Positions 7,889 to 17,866 of a stretch of DNA of 24,893 nt are shown piece after piece. Every line of letters starts with the position of its first letter. Positions within the stretch are counted from its first letter, which is position 1. Origin of the DNA: a virus; the IMG/VR virus record IMGVR_UViG_3300020187_000203, positions 1 to 24,893 of that record; one strand, 5' to 3'. A model generated the notes under the pieces. That model made no database searches. It was not told where the DNA came from and worked only from the letters and a program-made list of their open reading frames with translations. The position numbers were made by a program, and so were the translations under genes.

Positions 7889-9355
7889 TTAAGTTTCGTT
7901 ATCTGTTATTATTCCTCTTTCTTTTAAATTAAGAATTATACTATCTAAATTTTTTCTTAATTTTTCAGTAGGATATTCTGGTAAGATAATACCATTAAAG
8001 CCAGTTGTTCCACCTATTTTTTTAACATCTAAAATTATATAAACAGGATTGGTAACATCTACTTTATGTAAAACAAAACTATTTAAAACTAGGTTATAAG
8101 GTAATACTGAATTAAGCCGTAATTTTAATCTTCCATCAGCATCATCTGAGGGTTCTATTACTTCATAAATTGTATAATCATTTTCTTTATTATAACCAAA
8201 CCTAATTCTATCACCTGGGTTGACAATAAAAGGTATAGTTACAGGGGAGAAATTAAACCCTGGCTCTAGTGCAGCTTGAACATTTTGGGAATTTTGAGTA
8301 TTACCATAATTTAAAGAAATTTCATCTGAAGCTGTTACCCAAAAATTATCGCTATTAAAAAAGTTAGGGTCCTTACTCCAAAATGGTAAATTAGTAGCGG
8401 GAGCAGTGGTTTCTGGGGTTTGGGAGGTAATTTTAAAGTTAAGATAATTAATTTGTAATTGACTTGTAGCTCCACTTGGTAAATTCATAGTTATTTGAGC
8501 CTTAAATGTTCCACTAATTAATTCTTCTCTAGTAATTGGTATAGTATGGGTAAATGATTCTATGTAAGGGACACCTGTAGCCGGTGCTTCTTCTAAAGAA
8601 AAAGGTAGGGTATTTCCAATTACACTTCCATCTTTTGTTAATTCAATTGTCCCTGAGACAGCCTCATCATTCCAGCTTTCTAATTCGGTACTTATTGAAA
8701 ATACTACATTTTGAAGTTGATCTGCAGGAGAAACATCTAAAGCAGTCGTAGTATAAGTACCTACAGTTGCATCTACAGTTGCTATTATAGCTTCTGGAGA
8801 TTGAGAGGGTGTATTATAAGTACTAAATGAATTAGCCCCATCTCCAATAGTAGCTGCTCCTTTATTTAACCAAAATAAAGCCCTTGGGGTAGCATTTGTA
8901 TTTATATCACTATTAAAATTAAGAGAATTAATATTAGCCCCTTCACTAGATCCTGTTTGTGAGTATAAAATAGGTTCTTGTTTACCAATTGCTGCAATTT
9001 TTTTTCTCCCTACTAATTGACCATTTACAGCACTTGCAGCATCATTTCTAACAATTACGTTTTTCCCAATTTCAAAATTTTGATTTAAATTAATCAAAGA
9101 ATCATAATCCTCAGAAGGCTTACTTACATTACCATTTTCATCAACCAAATAAGTAATAAAATAAGCAGTTTGATCTATAATTTCAGGCCCTGTTCCTCCT
9201 GCTCCAATAAATACTGCAAAATAACTTTGGTTTCTCTCAGCAACTGGTAAACCTCCTAAAGCTCCATTTACTGGGCCTAAAAAATTATTCAATTGTTGTT
9301 GTTCAATTGAAGTATTAATTAAAGTTTGGGGTTGTGAAGATGGTGCTTGTGGCAT
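7889..9355 (-). CDS. Virion structural protein, unknown family (488 aa)
   Basis: I do not recognise the family. The protein begins with a Gln/Pro/Ser-rich stretch (MPQAPSSQPQTLINTSIEQQ) and continues with a region reading FITYLVDENGNVSKPSEDY and KNVIVRNDAASAVNGQLVGR, then a large beta-rich middle (about residues 200-340) and a domain with SPVTIPFIVNPGDRIRFGYN (about 372-391) and a short helical tail (EKLRKNLDSIILNLKERGI). The size, composition and place among tail genes suggest a virion component such as a fibre-attachment or baseplate peripheral protein. No signal peptide, membrane segment or catalytic motif is visible. The start overlaps the upstream stop as TAATG. Confidence 0.6.
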   Translation of the reverse strand: MPQAPSSQPQTLINTSIEQQQLNNFLGPVNGALGGLPVAERNQSYFAVFIGAGGTGPEIIDQTAYFITYLVDENGNVSKPSEDYDSLINLNQNFEIGKNVIVRNDAASAVNGQLVGRKKIAAIGKQEPILYSQTGSSEGANINSLNFNSDINTNATPRALFWLNKGAATIGDGANSFSTYNTPSQSPEAIIATVDATVGTYTTTALDVSPADQLQNVVFSISTELESWNDEAVSGTIELTKDGSVIGNTLPFSLEEAPATGVPYIESFTHTIPITREELISGTFKAQITMNLPSGATSQLQINYLNFKITSQTPETTAPATNLPFWSKDPNFFNSDNFWVTASDEISLNYGNTQNSQNVQAALEPGFNFSPVTIPFIVNPGDRIRFGYNKENDYTIYEVIEPSDDADGRLKLRLNSVLPYNLVLNSFVLHKVDVTNPVYIILDVKKIGGTTGFNGIILPEYPTEKLRKNLDSIILNLKERGIITDNET

Positions 9356-10389
9356 TATTTATTATAAATATTAAAATCTGTTGAACTATTTTGGCTTCCA
9401 TCATACCTACCATTAGACCAACCCATTTGAGTATAATTTGAATCTTGGATAAAAGCTTTTGGTGCAGATCCACTATATAGTAATCCAAAATTAGTAGGAA
9501 TTGTACCTCCTGTATTGTAATCTATCTGCATAAAAGTTTGAGAATATTGGGGTGTATCAACATTTCCAAAAACAGCATTATAATTAGACCAATCGAATTC
9601 TTCAACTTCAGGATTAATATTAATTAATATAGGATTAGAGACTTGAGGAGGTTGTATAGTAGATTGATTAATTTCTTCTGTTACTTGAATAATAGTAAAA
9701 GACCCCCCAAATAAACTAAAATTTACTCCCCCAAAATAATATCGACCCCCAAAATTATCATTTAAACTACTTTGGGCGCTAATAGTTTGGGTACCTGCCC
9801 CAGTTATATTAATTACATTTAAAAGTTGTATTCCATAGTTTTCCCAAAGATTAATAGGAATCCCTTCTACCCAAGCATCTACACTTCCTTCAGGTATTAA
9901 AACTGAAAGATAAATAGGTGATCCCACTATACTACTTACAGTTATACTAGAGGTTACAGATGTAGGGGTATTTGCTAAATTAAAATCTAAAAGATCAGTA
10001 GCATCATCATAATACCCACCCCCATTTCCACCTGCAACAAACAATCCCCCATCATTATCAGGATTCCACACTGCTACTTCTAATTGATTTAAAGTTTTAG
10101 ACACAGGAGATTTAAATAAGTTAAGATCTAAATTTTTAACATTATTAAGTGAAGAAGTGTTTTCAACAGGAATAACTCCCATTAAATAACACCCGTCTTG
10201 TTCTTGAGTAGTTAGAATATTATATTGAGTGGGGCCTATATCAGGATAGTTTAATATAAGATTATCTGCGGCATTTAATTGAGATCCAAAATCTTCCCCA
10301 TCCTTATCAATTTTATTAATTTTAAGATATTTTACCCCTTTTGTTAAAGTTTGTCCAAAATCTGGTTGGATTGGTGGTGCTGCTGCCAT
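9355..10389 (-). CDS. Virion structural protein, unknown family (344 aa)
   Basis: The protein starts MAAAPPIQPDFGQTLTKGVK and is rich in Asn, Gly, Ile and Thr. Its C-terminal ~80 residues contain a pattern I have seen in distant T4-like structural proteins: a tyrosine-rich stretch (YSQTFMQIDYNTGGTIPTNF), then FIQDSNYTQMGWSNGRYDGS, ending NIYNK. This suggests a conserved attachment module of a virion protein. No enzyme or membrane motif is seen. The gene lies between the 1210-residue tail protein (12-nt gap) and the 488-residue structural protein (1-nt overlap), and is expected to be made with them. Function in the particle is not known. Confidence 0.62.
   Translation of the reverse strand: MAAAPPIQPDFGQTLTKGVKYLKINKIDKDGEDFGSQLNAADNLILNYPDIGPTQYNILTTQEQDGCYLMGVIPVENTSSLNNVKNLDLNLFKSPVSKTLNQLEVAVWNPDNDGGLFVAGGNGGGYYDDATDLLDFNLANTPTSVTSSITVSSIVGSPIYLSVLIPEGSVDAWVEGIPINLWENYGIQLLNVINITGAGTQTISAQSSLNDNFGGRYYFGGVNFSLFGGSFTIIQVTEEINQSTIQPPQVSNPILININPEVEEFDWSNYNAVFGNVDTPQYSQTFMQIDYNTGGTIPTNFGLLYSGSAPKAFIQDSNYTQMGWSNGRYDGSQNSSTDFNIYNK
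9362..9371 (-). promoter_or_regulatory. ATATTTATAA motif before the 488-residue protein gene
   Basis: This copy lies 6 nt before the next start codon and inside the last codons of the upstream gene (NIYN), so coding constraint could partly explain it. Confidence 0.35.
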
Positions 10390-10401
10390 TTTTATTTATT
10401 T

Positions 10402-13400
10402 TTATCCTGAAGTAAATGCTGATTGTTGAGGGCCTGGAGAGCTTCCTTCCCCAGTATCTAAGAAACTACCAGTATCATACCATAAATATATTTCTCCTTG
10501 TTTTGGTATAGAACGTGCATTCAGAAATGGAGTAGATGGAGTTACACTACTACTATAAAAAATAATATCATAATTTATTTCTAAAGTAGAAGGTTTTTTA
10601 GCCGTGTTTTCATCATTCAATTCTCCTGTAGTAGCTATAAATTCACTACCACTAAACTCACCATCATAAAATTCTTCTTGAGTAGTATGAACTATAATTT
10701 GGGGTCCTACAGGTGTATCTACTGAAGATGACCAACTTTGAGTTACAAAAGGAGATATTGGATTAAATAATGACTGAGATTGAAAATCAACACTCTCAGG
10801 ACTATTTGCTAAAGTATTAACATTATTAAACCCACCCCCAGTACTACCACTAATAAACCCTGATTCTATAGATCCTGTATAATAAGGTTCTGAATAAGAT
10901 ACCTCAGGAAGGGGAACTCTATTTCTTTCAAGTAAATGTTGTTTAATTACTACCCCTGAAGCTAATGAAGTACTAGCTGGGATAAAATCTTTAATCATTT
11001 TAAATAAAGAATTATCAAAATATTTAATAAGTCTTATATAATCAGTCCAATTATAATTACTAGAATACTTTTCAAAGTAAGTATCGCGTAATTTATCCAA
11101 TGCAGGATATGAGGTGACAGACTGCGACAATAACCGGGGGTCTCCGATATAATCCCCTATATTAAAGTATCCTAGGGAAGCATTAATGTCATCATTGATT
11201 TCATTTTGTGGTGAAAATGCAACTTCAACATAATTTACATCTCTAGTATAAGCACTACTACTTTGTGGGTAGTTTTGTTGAATACTTCTATAAGGAGATA
11301 AAGTACTCCCAGTAGCAGGTAAAACTAAATCTTGACTTCTAATCTTTTCAGAAATACGATTTTTAATACCTACAGCAGGCTGGTCATAATATATAACTTC
11401 AGTTTGAGGATAAAATATCACATCAGAATTAACAGTATAATTACTAGTACTATTAAAAGAATTAGTTACATATGAACCTGTTATCTTAGGATGAATTGAA
11501 GTTAAAGTACCTGTACTAGTACTTAATTCACTACCTAAAGGAGCCCTAAAAATAAGATTATCAGCAGATGATGATGGATGAGTACCTTCAATAGAATAGG
11601 GGTTCATTACATAATCATGAAATATATTTTCACTTTGAGTTACATTGTAAAATCTTATTTCTTGAAATGATCCTGTTAATCCATAATAAGCATTTCCTCC
11701 TAAGGTAACACTATTATTATTATTATAGGGAAAATTAATTGCTGCGAAGATGGGGTTAACCCATGCTGCAAATGTGGTATTTACAATACTGCTAGTAGTA
11801 AATCCTATTTTAAAACCATCATTTCCATTATATATAGAATTAGCTGCTCTTAAAACTACATTAACATTATCACCTGAAACTCCTTCTCCCCTGGCAACAT
11901 GAACACCCCACCAATTTCCGTCATAAAAAGGTGCATCAACACTAGTAAGTTTAGTTGTACCATCCCATAAAGATAAAGCAGCATAATCATTAGAAGCTGA
12001 TGGGATTGCTCCTGAATATGATGCACTACTATACCCCGAACCAGTATAGTCTAGAGTTAAATAAAAATTACCAGCTCCTTCATTAAAAGAAACTATACTA
12101 TATTTGTCTTCTGATGGTAAAATATCTCCTGCTTTAAATCTAAAAAACATAGACTCAGGATTATCATCATAACTATTCCAATCTGAATTTACATTCCAAT
12201 TTATTTCTATATGATTGTTATTAGAAGAACCACTAACATAAGCAGCATAATTAAATTGATTTTGGAAATAATCCCAATCATTTGTATTATCTTTATCCTT
12301 TCCCCCAAATTCAGATATTCTCAAAATTGTGTCAGGAATACCAAAACAATTAATAAGAGCTCTTAAACCAGCTACAGTACCTTTTTTATTTAAAAGATAA
12401 GGTAAATTATGGTATAAACGTTTATAAGTAGATTTATTTATATTTTCTAAGGGATAGGCATCATTAGAAGCAGTAACATAGTTAGTAATTACTTCTGAAC
12501 CTGTGGGGGGTAATAAACTTCCTGAAGCATTAATGCCTAATAGAGCAGAATATAAATCATCTGATGAAAAATTATTTTGGTATAATTTTAAGCCTGCTCC
12601 CCTTAAAGCATCTGCTACTAAATCTTTAGAAATACCATAATCTAACCTATTATCATTATTAAATCTATCAGTTAAAGTGTTTATATAAGAATATAATATA
12701 TCAAAATGTTGACCTATCATATTTAAAAACAATTCATATCCTTCGTTAGCAGGATCTTCTCTTAAGTAAGTAGGAATAGTATTACATAAATTATCTTGAT
12801 TTTCTTCATCATAAAGTGAAGCGGTGTATAGCCTACCTCCATAATATGCCGAAGATTCATTTGCACTTCCCATCCAACTTATTACCTCAGCACTTCCGGT
12901 TGATTGAAGATTATAGGGTTGTGTTGAATTAGACTTAGGATATGCTAAAGCACCTGAAGTATAATAAAGGTAATTTTCATACCCATCAAAATTTTCAATT
13001 ATATCTGTAATTTGGTTTTGATATACTCCTAGAGAAGAAGACACATTTCCCCCTGGGGAGGATACTCCTGTTAGAGTATTTATACTATTTTGGTAAGATT
13101 CTATTTGACCTACTTTGTAGTAAAAATTTAAAATTCTTTGATAAGCAGAACTAAAATGAATAAAATTATCAAAGTTAGTATAATCTATATTAACTGTTAT
13201 ACCCTTTTGATTAAGGATATTTTGAAGTTCATTATATGAAGAAGTTAATTGAGTATTTTGTTCTAAAGAAGTATAATCTTGTTGGACTGTAGAATTATTA
13301 GTTTGGTCTGATAATTGATAGCTAAAATTAGGACCTTTTATTTGTTGAATATCTTCTTCAATAATAATAGGGGTAGGAGGTAATACTAAATTAAACCCTA

Positions 13401-14034
13401 CAGTTTCTGCTGATTCAAGTACTACTTTAAGTTGAGTATCAACTTCAATAGAACTAGGTAAAGGTTGATATAATTTTATTAAAATGCTATATTCTTCAGT
13501 AGAAGTATCTAAAAGAATATTATTAGCTATATAATAGGAATTATTAATTTCAATATAAAAATCTTTAAATAACCCTTCTACTTCTAATGAAGAACTAAAA
13601 TTTTGGACTAATCCTTCTACCTCTTTATTAGATACATTATTTACTGATAGTCTTATTTCTGTTCTACTAGGAGAAATTGTTTGGATAAAATAATTATATT
13701 CATCCGATTTTATAGCTGTTTTATAAAAGTTATAATATACATTATAAACCCCTTCATTATACCCAACTTTTTCTATATCTTTAACAGGAAAAACAACAAC
13801 AGAAGATATACTTTCTTCATTTAATGTGTTTTCATAATTTCTAATACTAAAATTAGAAACTTTCCCACTTGACAACAAATCCCCAGTAACAGTTTCCACA
13901 GAAAAAATAACTTGATCCGTTACAGGATTAAATTCTGAAGAGGAGTTTATTACAGGAATAAGTACTTCTTGAGAAGTATTATATTCTTGTTGAGTAGCTC
14001 CTTCGGGGTTAGCTAGTGGGGTTAATGTTATCAT
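10402..14034 (-). CDS. Large tail/baseplate protein with inserted LamG-like domain (1210 aa)
   Basis: This is the longest protein in the window. Residues 430-580 contain a core typical of phage tail/baseplate proteins that have been compared with the P2 I family: NEGYELFLNMIGQHFDILYSY, then YKRLYHNLPYLLNKKGTVAG (537-556), LRALINCFGIPDTILRISEFGG (558-579). A LamG/concanavalin-like beta-sandwich follows at about 600-815 (YDGNWWGVHVARG at 704-716; YYGLTGSFQEIRFYN at 783-797), which may bind glycans or other proteins. A second conserved stretch (RLIKYFDNSLFKMIKDFIPA, then SGVVIKQHLLERNR) lies at 1001-1039. The N-terminal 220 residues are beta-rich. It probably links the baseplate wedge to fibres; the exact T4 equivalent is not clear. 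Its start overlaps the upstream gene by 26 nt. Confidence 0.72.
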   Translation of the reverse strand: MITLTPLANPEGATQQEYNTSQEVLIPVINSSSEFNPVTDQVIFSVETVTGDLLSSGKVSNFSIRNYENTLNEESISSVVVFPVKDIEKVGYNEGVYNVYYNFYKTAIKSDEYNYFIQTISPSRTEIRLSVNNVSNKEVEGLVQNFSSSLEVEGLFKDFYIEINNSYYIANNILLDTSTEEYSILIKLYQPLPSSIEVDTQLKVVLESAETVGFNLVLPPTPIIIEEDIQQIKGPNFSYQLSDQTNNSTVQQDYTSLEQNTQLTSSYNELQNILNQKGITVNIDYTNFDNFIHFSSAYQRILNFYYKVGQIESYQNSINTLTGVSSPGGNVSSSLGVYQNQITDIIENFDGYENYLYYTSGALAYPKSNSTQPYNLQSTGSAEVISWMGSANESSAYYGGRLYTASLYDEENQDNLCNTIPTYLREDPANEGYELFLNMIGQHFDILYSYINTLTDRFNNDNRLDYGISKDLVADALRGAGLKLYQNNFSSDDLYSALLGINASGSLLPPTGSEVITNYVTASNDAYPLENINKSTYKRLYHNLPYLLNKKGTVAGLRALINCFGIPDTILRISEFGGKDKDNTNDWDYFQNQFNYAAYVSGSSNNNHIEINWNVNSDWNSYDDNPESMFFRFKAGDILPSEDKYSIVSFNEGAGNFYLTLDYTGSGYSSASYSGAIPSASNDYAALSLWDGTTKLTSVDAPFYDGNWWGVHVARGEGVSGDNVNVVLRAANSIYNGNDGFKIGFTTSSIVNTTFAAWVNPIFAAINFPYNNNNSVTLGGNAYYGLTGSFQEIRFYNVTQSENIFHDYVMNPYSIEGTHPSSSADNLIFRAPLGSELSTSTGTLTSIHPKITGSYVTNSFNSTSNYTVNSDVIFYPQTEVIYYDQPAVGIKNRISEKIRSQDLVLPATGSTLSPYRSIQQNYPQSSSAYTRDVNYVEVAFSPQNEINDDINASLGYFNIGDYIGDPRLLSQSVTSYPALDKLRDTYFEKYSSNYNWTDYIRLIKYFDNSLFKMIKDFIPASTSLASGVVIKQHLLERNRVPLPEVSYSEPYYTGSIESGFISGSTGGGFNNVNTLANSPESVDFQSQSLFNPISPFVTQSWSSSVDTPVGPQIIVHTTQEEFYDGEFSGSEFIATTGELNDENTAKKPSTLEINYDIIFYSSSVTPSTPFLNARSIPKQGEIYLWYDTGSFLDTGEGSSPGPQQSAFTSG

Positions 14035-14392
14035 CAGTTGTTAAATCTATAATATTTTGTTGTAATTCAAGATTTTCTTCTCTTAAAACAGTAATTTCAT
14101 CAAAAAGAGCTTGCATTTCATCCGAAATACCTTGAGCCCCCACATATTCTGTGCTTTGTTTTATTAAAAACTCATGTGAATTTATATCACCTTCTTTTGG
14201 AATTTCATAAAATAAATCATTATACAATACAAAAAATTCATCAACACTAACTGGTTCTTCAATAGGTGGAGTTGGGGAGACCAACTCAGTAAACTGAGTG
14301 TTAATAACATTTAAATAAGCAGGTTTATTATAAAGCTTCTTAGATAATTTTAGTTCACTCCCTGAGTTATATGGTTTGAGTGAGTTATCCAT
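14009..14392 (-). CDS. Small acidic coiled-coil protein (127 aa)
   Basis: I do not recognise this protein. The N-terminal half (KPYNSGSELKLSKKLYNKPA) is basic and polar; residues 94-118 (EMQALFDEITVLREENLELQ) form a heptad-type coiled coil that suggests oligomerisation or binding to another helical protein. It is acidic overall and has no membrane segment. Its 3' end overlaps the start of the 1210-residue tail gene by 26 nt, and its start overlaps the end of the upstream gene by 8 nt, so it is embedded in the operon and likely co-translated. It could be a small baseplate component or an assembly chaperone for the large protein that follows; both are guesses from position. Confidence 0.6.
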   Translation of the reverse strand: MDNSLKPYNSGSELKLSKKLYNKPAYLNVINTQFTELVSPTPPIEEPVSVDEFFVLYNDLFYEIPKEGDINSHEFLIKQSTEYVGAQGISDEMQALFDEITVLREENLELQQNIIDLTTDDNINPTS

Positions 14393-15515
14393 TTATTACT
14401 TTAAAATAATAGTTATCATTTAATATAAGTGTTTCACCTCCCAAAATGGTTTTAATTAAAATCTGATAGTATCTTTCTGGTTCTAAACCATTCATGTATA
14501 AAGTAAAGTAACTACTTTCACTATCAGCACTTACTTGAGTATAATTAGTATCAAAATCTATTACAAATTCATTAGTATCTAAATCCTTTATAGCATAATA
14601 TGAAGATGTAGGTAGATAGTGATTGATGGAGTATAATGAAGCAGTTTGGAATACCCTTTGTGGAAATTGAGGTCTACAATTTATTCTAAACTTTTCAATA
14701 CTTCCCCTATTAAAAGTCCCTGGGTTGTTACCTAGAGAAGCTACCATTTGAGTAGTATCTATGATAGTATTAGTCGAAGATCCGGTATTAAAATCATAAT
14801 CCCTCCATTTCATTGCCAACTCAGGAGGGTATATAGTATGAGTATCTATAGAAAAATATTTTATAGTAGTAACATAATTCCTATTTGCTACAAATTCATC
14901 ACTCTCACTTTGTTTAACTATAAATCCATCATTTAAAAATCCTCCTAAAGAATTAGACCCACTATACCAAGTTAAAACGGTATTAGTTACATCTACATTT
15001 AAATCTTTATCACTAGAGTAACTTAATTCTTGAGATTGAGTAACATTTAAGCCTAGTGCAGATCCCGTATACCAGGTACCCCCTCCTGGGTTATTAGATT
15101 GGTATGAAGCTGTAGCATAAGTTTGGAAAGTAGTAGGCCAATTTCCATCATTAGCACTTAATCTAGAAGTCCAACACACCCCATTTTGGGTTTGGGGTCT
15201 ATTAGGATACCTCCCAGTACCCATATTCCAAGATCCTGATATAGGATAGACTTCTAAAGTAGTAGTAGAATTTAAACCCGTTATATCTGATATGTAAGTT
15301 TTTAGATTAGATTGAAATGAAGCTGTTCCTATTTTATTAGTTAATATATCCTCTATTTCAGATTGAGAAAATTTAACTAGAAATCTACTTACTTGGGGGT
15401 CTGCAGATGTAAAAAAAGTAGATACATCTAATATTTCATCAACCCCTGTGTTTAATAAGGGAAATTGAGAATATATAGAAGCATCTTTTTCGGGAAATAA
15501 TTTATATACTGCCAT
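14385..15515 (-). CDS. Structural protein with DNRLRE-like beta-sandwich (376 aa)
   Basis: The protein starts MAVYKLFPEKDASIYSQFPL, NTGVDEILDVS, the pattern of the DNRLRE (carbohydrate-binding-like) beta-sandwich family, whose members often begin with a repeated 'D-a-x-v-y-x-x-x-P-x-x-N-x-G' stretch. SRFLVKF (43-49) and LNVDVTNTVLTWYSG (172-186) with LNDGFIVK (194-201) fit the later strands of this fold. A C-terminal part (about 245-376) contains FRINCRPQFPQR and a Tyr-rich segment. DNRLRE domains are found in secreted and surface proteins and may bind glycans; here the protein is probably a virion component next to gp6. It lies 9 nt after the stop of gp6. The family call is from motif reading, not a search. 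Confidence 0.58.
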   Translation of the reverse strand: MAVYKLFPEKDASIYSQFPLLNTGVDEILDVSTFFTSADPQVSRFLVKFSQSEIEDILTNKIGTASFQSNLKTYISDITGLNSTTTLEVYPISGSWNMGTGRYPNRPQTQNGVCWTSRLSANDGNWPTTFQTYATASYQSNNPGGGTWYTGSALGLNVTQSQELSYSSDKDLNVDVTNTVLTWYSGSNSLGGFLNDGFIVKQSESDEFVANRNYVTTIKYFSIDTHTIYPPELAMKWRDYDFNTGSSTNTIIDTTQMVASLGNNPGTFNRGSIEKFRINCRPQFPQRVFQTASLYSINHYLPTSSYYAIKDLDTNEFVIDFDTNYTQVSADSESSYFTLYMNGLEPERYYQILIKTILGGETLILNDNYYFKVING

Positions 15516-15524
15516 AATTTATTT

Positions 15525-17441
15525 TTATAATGGTACTACTCTACCTTTAATATCGGTATTAGGAAATTTAACTTCAAAAATAGAAGGATCTTGTGATGGA
15601 TAAACTACTCCACTTTGAGTAGCTCCTATTACATCATAAGCATACTTAGAATAACCTAAACTTTCACCAACTTTATTTACAATTTCAATACTTTTAATAT
15701 TTTGAACTCCCTTAACACTATCGCAAGTACTTAATACAGTATACAACTCATTTATAAGAATAGGCTTATTAATTTGCATATTCTCTACATTAAAATATTC
15801 TTGTAATCTTCTTATACAACTTGATAATACTTCATTACTGTTATAATTAGGTAATACTACAATTTCAAAATTAACTCCTATATTAATAATAAAAGCATCT
15901 TTTATTTTGATAGAATCATTAATCATTCTATATTGGGATAGATAAGTAGATAAATTTTGCTTTAAAGCACTACTAGCATTTACAAATTGACTGCTATCAT
16001 TATAAGCTAAAATATATAAATCTAAGACTGAATTAGACTCTCCTGGTAGGGTATTTTCTAATTTAGGAGACTCAGCATATACTTTTGCTATGGATCCATA
16101 TTGAGAAGGTAAACTATAAGATCTTACTAAATAATCTTCTTGAGTTACTGCTCTAAGTTGGGATGCATAGCTTGACAAAGAATTAAGCCTTAAATCTTGT
16201 GGAGAATCACCATCACCTCCCCCAGTAGCTGGGTTTGGGTTATTTACTGCTAAGGAATTAAATGTAGTTTGTGCTAAAGTAGCATCTAAATTATCAGTGC
16301 TAAATAAAACATTTCCTGTGTTTGTTATGGAACTTAAAGTATTAGCTGGGATATTAGCTCCGACACCTCCTCCAGTTAAATACCTTATAGTTAAAGTAGT
16401 ATTAGAGGGAGCAACACCATAAGTTTTATCAAACATAAAATTAGTAGGAGAATAAGCAGTTGTTAACTTATTTTGACTAAATGGTAAACCTATACCTACA
16501 TTATTGGGGTTTGGTACAATTTCCTCAGCAAAATCATTAGTAGTTCCTGCACCAAATTGTAATTGTAAAGTAGCAGATCCACTATTTAAATTATTACTAC
16601 TTATAAATCTAGAAACAAATCGATTAGGAACTTTTTTAAGCCTTAAAAGTGAAGGCACATTACCCGACTCACTTGTAGTATTAGGATCAGGACCAAAAGG
16701 ATTAGTATTCTGTATTGTTTCAAATACTGTTTCTTGAGCTAAATAATCTACCTCAGTCCACTCGTTCCCATCACTATCAATTATATCTAATATTCCCAAA
16801 GGTTGGCTAGCTATAATATTAGTTGTTAAAAATTGCTGAGGATCTCCAATTGAAATTGTTGTAGTATTAATAGTAGCAGATATTGCTTCTGCTTTCTTTT
16901 TAAGGAGGAAAGATGTTGGATTTCCCCCTGATATTTCATAAACGGATACTGTTGTAGGATCTAAAGAACTAGACTGACTAAAATCAATACGATTTTGTGT
17001 TAAAAATGATACACCCGCAGTACCTGTAACAGTAGAATTTTCTTGTATTATTAAAGAATAATTAAAATCAGGAACATATTCACTACCTACTAAAATAGCA
17101 GGAACTGTTTGAAAAATTTCTAATTCTGTAGTAGCAGCTGAAGAAACAGATGGTTTATATCCAAACATATAAGCTAAATCATATAGATTATTACTTTGCT
17201 TGGCATATTGAATAAAATTTTCCTGGATTTGGTTGTCAGTATAAAAAGCCATAACATCCCCTACGTAAGAAGCCATTTCAATAAACAACATACCCGGAGA
17301 AGCAGCACTAAAATCTGTAAAAGTGTTAGGAAAATATGTTTGGGAAAAGTTAATAAGGTTCGACCTCATCTCAGTGAAATTTCTGTTGATATACTCAACA
17401 TTTCTATTAACTTTTTTACTTGTATTTAAAGATAAGGACAT
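15525..17441 (-). CDS. gp6: Baseplate wedge subunit gp6-like protein (638 aa)
   Basis: This corresponds to T4 gp6 (660 residues), the central wedge protein that dimerises to form the inner ring of the baseplate and changes shape on sheath contraction. The N-terminal region contains the conserved helical stretch INRNFTEMRSNLINFSQTYF (18-37), then DFSAASPGMLFIEMASYVGD (43-62) and FYTDNQIQENFIQYAK. The baseplate J-type region includes RAVTQEDYLVRSYSLPSQYG, with an adjacent SIAKVYAES. The C-terminal part (QEYFNVENMQINKPILINEL) fits the gp6 C-terminal domain. The length matches the family. It follows gp25 with a TAATG stop/start overlap, the same neighbour relation as in many T4-like and contractile systems. 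Confidence in the wedge role is high. Confidence 0.9.
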   Translation of the reverse strand: MSLSLNTSKKVNRNVEYINRNFTEMRSNLINFSQTYFPNTFTDFSAASPGMLFIEMASYVGDVMAFYTDNQIQENFIQYAKQSNNLYDLAYMFGYKPSVSSAATTELEIFQTVPAILVGSEYVPDFNYSLIIQENSTVTGTAGVSFLTQNRIDFSQSSSLDPTTVSVYEISGGNPTSFLLKKKAEAISATINTTTISIGDPQQFLTTNIIASQPLGILDIIDSDGNEWTEVDYLAQETVFETIQNTNPFGPDPNTTSESGNVPSLLRLKKVPNRFVSRFISSNNLNSGSATLQLQFGAGTTNDFAEEIVPNPNNVGIGLPFSQNKLTTAYSPTNFMFDKTYGVAPSNTTLTIRYLTGGGVGANIPANTLSSITNTGNVLFSTDNLDATLAQTTFNSLAVNNPNPATGGGDGDSPQDLRLNSLSSYASQLRAVTQEDYLVRSYSLPSQYGSIAKVYAESPKLENTLPGESNSVLDLYILAYNDSSQFVNASSALKQNLSTYLSQYRMINDSIKIKDAFIINIGVNFEIVVLPNYNSNEVLSSCIRRLQEYFNVENMQINKPILINELYTVLSTCDSVKGVQNIKSIEIVNKVGESLGYSKYAYDVIGATQSGVVYPSQDPSIFEVKFPNTDIKGRVVPL

Positions 17442-17866
17442 TATAGGGGCATATTAAATTCTACAAATTCATTTAAACTAGAAAAAACTGAGTAAAATAT
17501 TTGAATTGTAACTGAGTAGTAATCTTCATCAGCTATGGTTTTTACTTCTTTTAATTTAATCGTAGGGAATATTAAACTAATATCTTCCTCTATACTTTTT
17601 TTAAGAATTTCAAGTGAAGAAGGATCATTTTGCTCAAAAAGAAAAGCTTGAACATTACTGCCAAAAGAAGGATTAAAAATTCTTTCTCCTTTAGCTGTTA
17701 AAAAATAATTAATAAGATTATACTTTATTTGTTCTGCAGTGGTATAATTAATATTAAAAACAGCATCGGAACCTGAAGTAGCAGGAGATTGGAAAGGTAC
17801 AGACAGCCCAATACCCACAGTGGGGTATTGATCAAACGCTGGTATATTTCCAACTTTGATAGCCAT
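17441..17866 (-). CDS. gp25: Baseplate wedge protein gp25-like (141 aa)
   Basis: This matches the gp25/GPW family (T4 gp25 is 132 residues), a conserved baseplate wedge protein that binds gp6 and starts sheath assembly. The diagnostic pattern is at residues 43-75: QIKYNLINYFLTAKGERIF, then NPSFGSNVQAFLFEQND, followed by an alpha-helix (LEILKKSIEEDI) and a C-terminal beta hairpin (YYSVTIQIFYSVFSSLNEF). The N-terminal 30 residues (AFDQYPTVGIGLSVPF) match the usual loose start. The gene directly precedes gp6 in transcription, with a TAATG overlap, and follows a small unknown gene with another TAATG overlap. The family was once annotated as lysozyme-like; the structural role is now standard. Confidence 0.92.
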   Translation of the reverse strand: MAIKVGNIPAFDQYPTVGIGLSVPFQSPATSGSDAVFNINYTTAEQIKYNLINYFLTAKGERIFNPSFGSNVQAFLFEQNDPSSLEILKKSIEEDISLIFPTIKLKEVKTIADEDYYSVTIQIFYSVFSSLNEFVEFNMPL

